From Kiritimatiellia bacterium (GTDB taxonomy: Bacteria > Verrucomicrobiota > Kiritimatiellia > RFP12 > DVOR01), in NCBI GenBank assembly GCA_017548245.1, contig JAFYMU010000188.1:1-5985 (forward strand): a stretch of DNA of 5,985 nucleotides. Reading direction: 5' to 3'. The notes under the pieces are model-generated. The model did no database searches and was not told the origin of the DNA. It saw nothing but the letters and a program-made list of their open reading frames with translations. Position 1 is the first letter of the stretch, and every line of letters starts with the position of its first letter. Shown one piece after another: positions 5,951-5,985 of this stretch. The position numbers and the translations under genes are program-made.

Positions 5951-5985
5951 ATGATGGTGCGCGCCATATCCCTTACCTATTTAAT
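5951..5985 (+). CDS. Possible start of a divergent gene cut by the window edge
   Basis: ATG at 5951-5953 is preceded by AGGA at 5940-5943 with a 7-base spacer and opens a frame of 11 codons (MMVRAISLTYL) that reaches the right edge without a stop. This is too short to assign to a family. It would be transcribed away from galM, making 5679-5950 a shared regulatory region. The alternative is chance: all three minus-strand frames also meet a stop within 12 bases of the edge, so the end of a minus-strand gene could equally lie here. Confidence 0.25.
   Translation, partial: MMVRAISLTYL

Overview
The window holds three protein-coding loci, all read from the minus strand (right to left): an aldose 1-epimerase (galM), a sodium/sugar symporter of the SSS/vSGLT type that is split by one in-frame stop codon, and the first 791 codons of a large secreted di-heme protein of the hydrazine-synthase-alpha-related (HzsA-related) family, which runs off the left edge. 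No tRNA, rRNA, CRISPR array, insertion sequence or phage gene was seen.

Organism: a bacterium with moderately high GC, AAGGA/GGAG-type ribosome binding sites and TAA stops. HzsA-related proteins with an N-terminal propeller and two CxxCH motifs are, as far as I know, mainly found in the PVC group (Planctomycetota, Lentisphaerota, Kiritimatiellota/Verrucomicrobiota). A sugar-using, non-anammox member of that group, for instance from gut or sediment, is my best inference. Nothing here fixes the genus.

Layout from right to left. 5679-5985 is an intergenic regulatory stretch rich in inverted repeats, possibly with a divergent plus-strand gene starting at 5951 at the very edge. 4590-5678 is galM. 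A 52-base gap with no terminator leads to the symporter (2528-4537), so the two are probably one transcript. The symporter is followed 25 bases later by a strong intrinsic terminator (2467-2502). A separate promoter (2407-2435) then drives the HzsA-related gene (2375 to the left edge).

How they work together: the symporter would bring a hexose, most likely galactose or glucose, into the cell with sodium, and GalM would interconvert its alpha and beta anomers for the kinase step. The HzsA-related protein is exported and is a separate transcription unit, so its link to sugar use is only positional. The main oddity is a TAG at codon 193 of the symporter, exactly where the family has a glutamine and with perfect frame continuity on both sides.
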